Source of the DNA: a virus
DNA: 20,456 bases
IMG/VR virus record: IMGVR_UViG_3300008108_000523
Span: 1-20,456 of that record
Strand: one strand, 5' to 3'
Shown here: piece by piece, positions 19,511 through 20,456 of the stretch
Position numbering within the stretch: the first letter of the stretch is position 1
Layout: each line of letters opens with the position of its first letter
Position numbers and translations under genes: made by a program
The notes under the pieces: model-generated
Database searches by the model: none
Told to the model about the DNA's origin: nothing
The model's input: only the letters and a program-made list of their open reading frames with translations

Positions 19511-20149
19511 ATGAAAACCACAAAACACGTTGGTAAAATTAAAAACACAGGCAATAAATGCCTAGTTGTTTTTAGAACATTACCCGGAGAATCAAATATG
19601 GCATTGGTAGTAGAAACAGCTACGCTGCCAGATTCTTATCATAATGCACTTATTGATTTAGTCGATGGTGATCAATCTCAAGATGCATTTGAATTCGGAG
19701 AAATGTTATTTGTCAGACCGTTTCCGGACGGACGTCCTATGTTACGAGGATTGCAAGCTGATGGACGTCTTAAAAAGGTTGCAACGGATAACGTTGTTAT
19801 GACACCCACGCCAAACAGCGAGATCAGTTTAGCTCAACTAAATGTACTAATATCTGAACAGAAAAATTGCACTATAGACGAGCTTTGCACATTTGTTAAA
19901 GGTGGTCCAAATGACCCAGGATTGGTTGATTCTAGAAAAATCAATAAAGAAACTCCGGTCAAGGAAACTACTCAAAAAGCTCAAGCAGCTGACAATCAAG
20001 TTTTAACAGATGCTGATATTGCTAGATCCTATCGTAGTCAAGCCGATGCTATGTATAAAGAGGCAGCTCGTCTTAGGAAACAGGCAGACGAATTAGATCC
20101 GCCTAAAAAGAAAACAACTAAGACTGTAGATGCCGAAGAGACTGTTTAA
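19511..20149 (+). CDS. conserved T4-like phage protein with flexible C-terminus
   Basis: This 212-residue protein has AAGGA just before the ATG. Residues 1-125 look folded: MKTTKHVGKIKNTGNKCLVV, FRTLPGESNMALVVETATLP, then FGEMLFVRPFPDGRPMLRGL (62-81). The rest is charged and repetitive, with a coiled coil (SYRSQADAMYKEAARLRKQA) and a Lys/Thr-rich tail. I recall the folded part as widely conserved in marine T4-like phages; its function is unknown. It overlaps the last gene by 20 bases. Confidence 0.75.
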   Translation: MKTTKHVGKIKNTGNKCLVVFRTLPGESNMALVVETATLPDSYHNALIDLVDGDQSQDAFEFGEMLFVRPFPDGRPMLRGLQADGRLKKVATDNVVMTPTPNSEISLAQLNVLISEQKNCTIDELCTFVKGGPNDPGLVDSRKINKETPVKETTQKAQAADNQVLTDADIARSYRSQADAMYKEAARLRKQADELDPPKKKTTKTVDAEETV

Positions 20150-20435
20150 ACCACCTAGTCATCTTGTAAAAGAATGGCCAGAGGTATTCGAAGATTTATA
20201 TATGAATACGATGCCTGTGGCCTATCTTGAAGTCATAAGATTAGAATTCAAGAACGGAAGAATCTGGGAAATCGATATTAAAGAGCAGTTGTCTGAATCG
20301 CATAGTCAATTGGTCGCAGATAAACTAGTAGATACCTTTCAAGAATATCAAGAAGAAATTTCTAAAATTGATTTTAAAATCGATGTTGAAAAACTGAAAA
20401 AAGATGTTGAAAAAGAAACTAAGAAATTTTTCTAG
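20130..20435 (+). CDS. conserved T4-like phage protein of unknown function
   Basis: A 101-residue protein starting MPKRLFKPPSHLVKEWPEVF, followed by NTMPVAYLEVIRLEFKNGRI and WEIDIKEQL, then a charged helical end (SKIDFKIDVEKLKKDVEKET). I recall this N-terminal pattern in many marine T4-like phages, with no role assigned. It is not the translational repressor RegA, whose motifs are absent. It overlaps the upstream gene by 20 bases; no terminator is visible in the 21 bases left in the window. Confidence 0.72.
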   Translation: MPKRLFKPPSHLVKEWPEVFEDLYMNTMPVAYLEVIRLEFKNGRIWEIDIKEQLSESHSQLVADKLVDTFQEYQEEISKIDFKIDVEKLKKDVEKETKKFF

Positions 20436-20456
20436 TATTACCGTAGTGAATAACTT

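Noticed and set aside
20130-20435. RegA translational repressor
   Set aside because: Length is similar, but the sequence lacks the RegA pattern; left as unknown.
1-20456. tRNA genes, CRISPR arrays, insertion sequences
   Set aside because: No cloverleaf-like sequence, no regularly spaced repeats, and no transposase or terminal repeats were seen by eye.

Overview
The window reads as an AT-rich piece of a T4-like myovirus genome (Caudoviricetes). It most resembles the T4-type phages of marine and freshwater bacteria (cyanophage/pelagiphage type). The reasons are a T4-type DNA polymerase (gp43), a sliding clamp (gp45), a FEN-type RNase H, a DsbA-like late-transcription protein, several TATAAATA late-promoter boxes, and many short, tightly overlapping genes that all lie on the + strand. 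No photosynthesis gene, integrase, tRNA, CRISPR array or insertion sequence is visible, so the host cannot be named.

Layout. (1) Positions 1-1724 hold late, probably head-related small proteins, ending with a very Lys-rich protein and a clear intrinsic terminator (1740-1772). (2) Positions 1757-6045 are a replication/transcription block: an early-type promoter overlapping the terminator, a DsbA-like protein, a small membrane protein, DNA polymerase, the clamp and a small unknown protein. The polymerase and the membrane protein are both interrupted by what look like internal deletions with a frame change; the polymerase lacks its motif A region. (3) Positions 6026-16054 are rich in nucleotide and DNA-modification genes: a TGT-fold DpdA-like transglycosylase, an HNH protein, a divergent QueD-like T-fold protein, a GT-B glycosyltransferase, FolE, a tiny CDGSH-like Cys/His protein, an MBD4-like DNA glycosylase, a cupin, a phosphoribosyltransferase, a HIT protein, a dCMP deaminase, an AbrB-like protein and a QueE with an unusual insertion. 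These alternate with conserved phage proteins of unknown role. (4) Positions 16054-20435 hold RNase H and a run of small proteins of unknown function, two of them preceded by perfect TATAAATA boxes.

How the genes may work together. FolE, the QueD-like protein and QueE would make 7-carboxy-7-deazaguanine from GTP. The DpdA-like enzyme could exchange this type of base for guanine in phage DNA, protecting it from host restriction. No QueC is visible here, so either the acid form is used, or QueC comes from elsewhere in the phage or from the host. The neighbouring glycosyltransferase, phosphoribosyltransferase and cupin are possible but unproven partners. Function calls rest on motifs and on recalled family patterns; no database search was possible.
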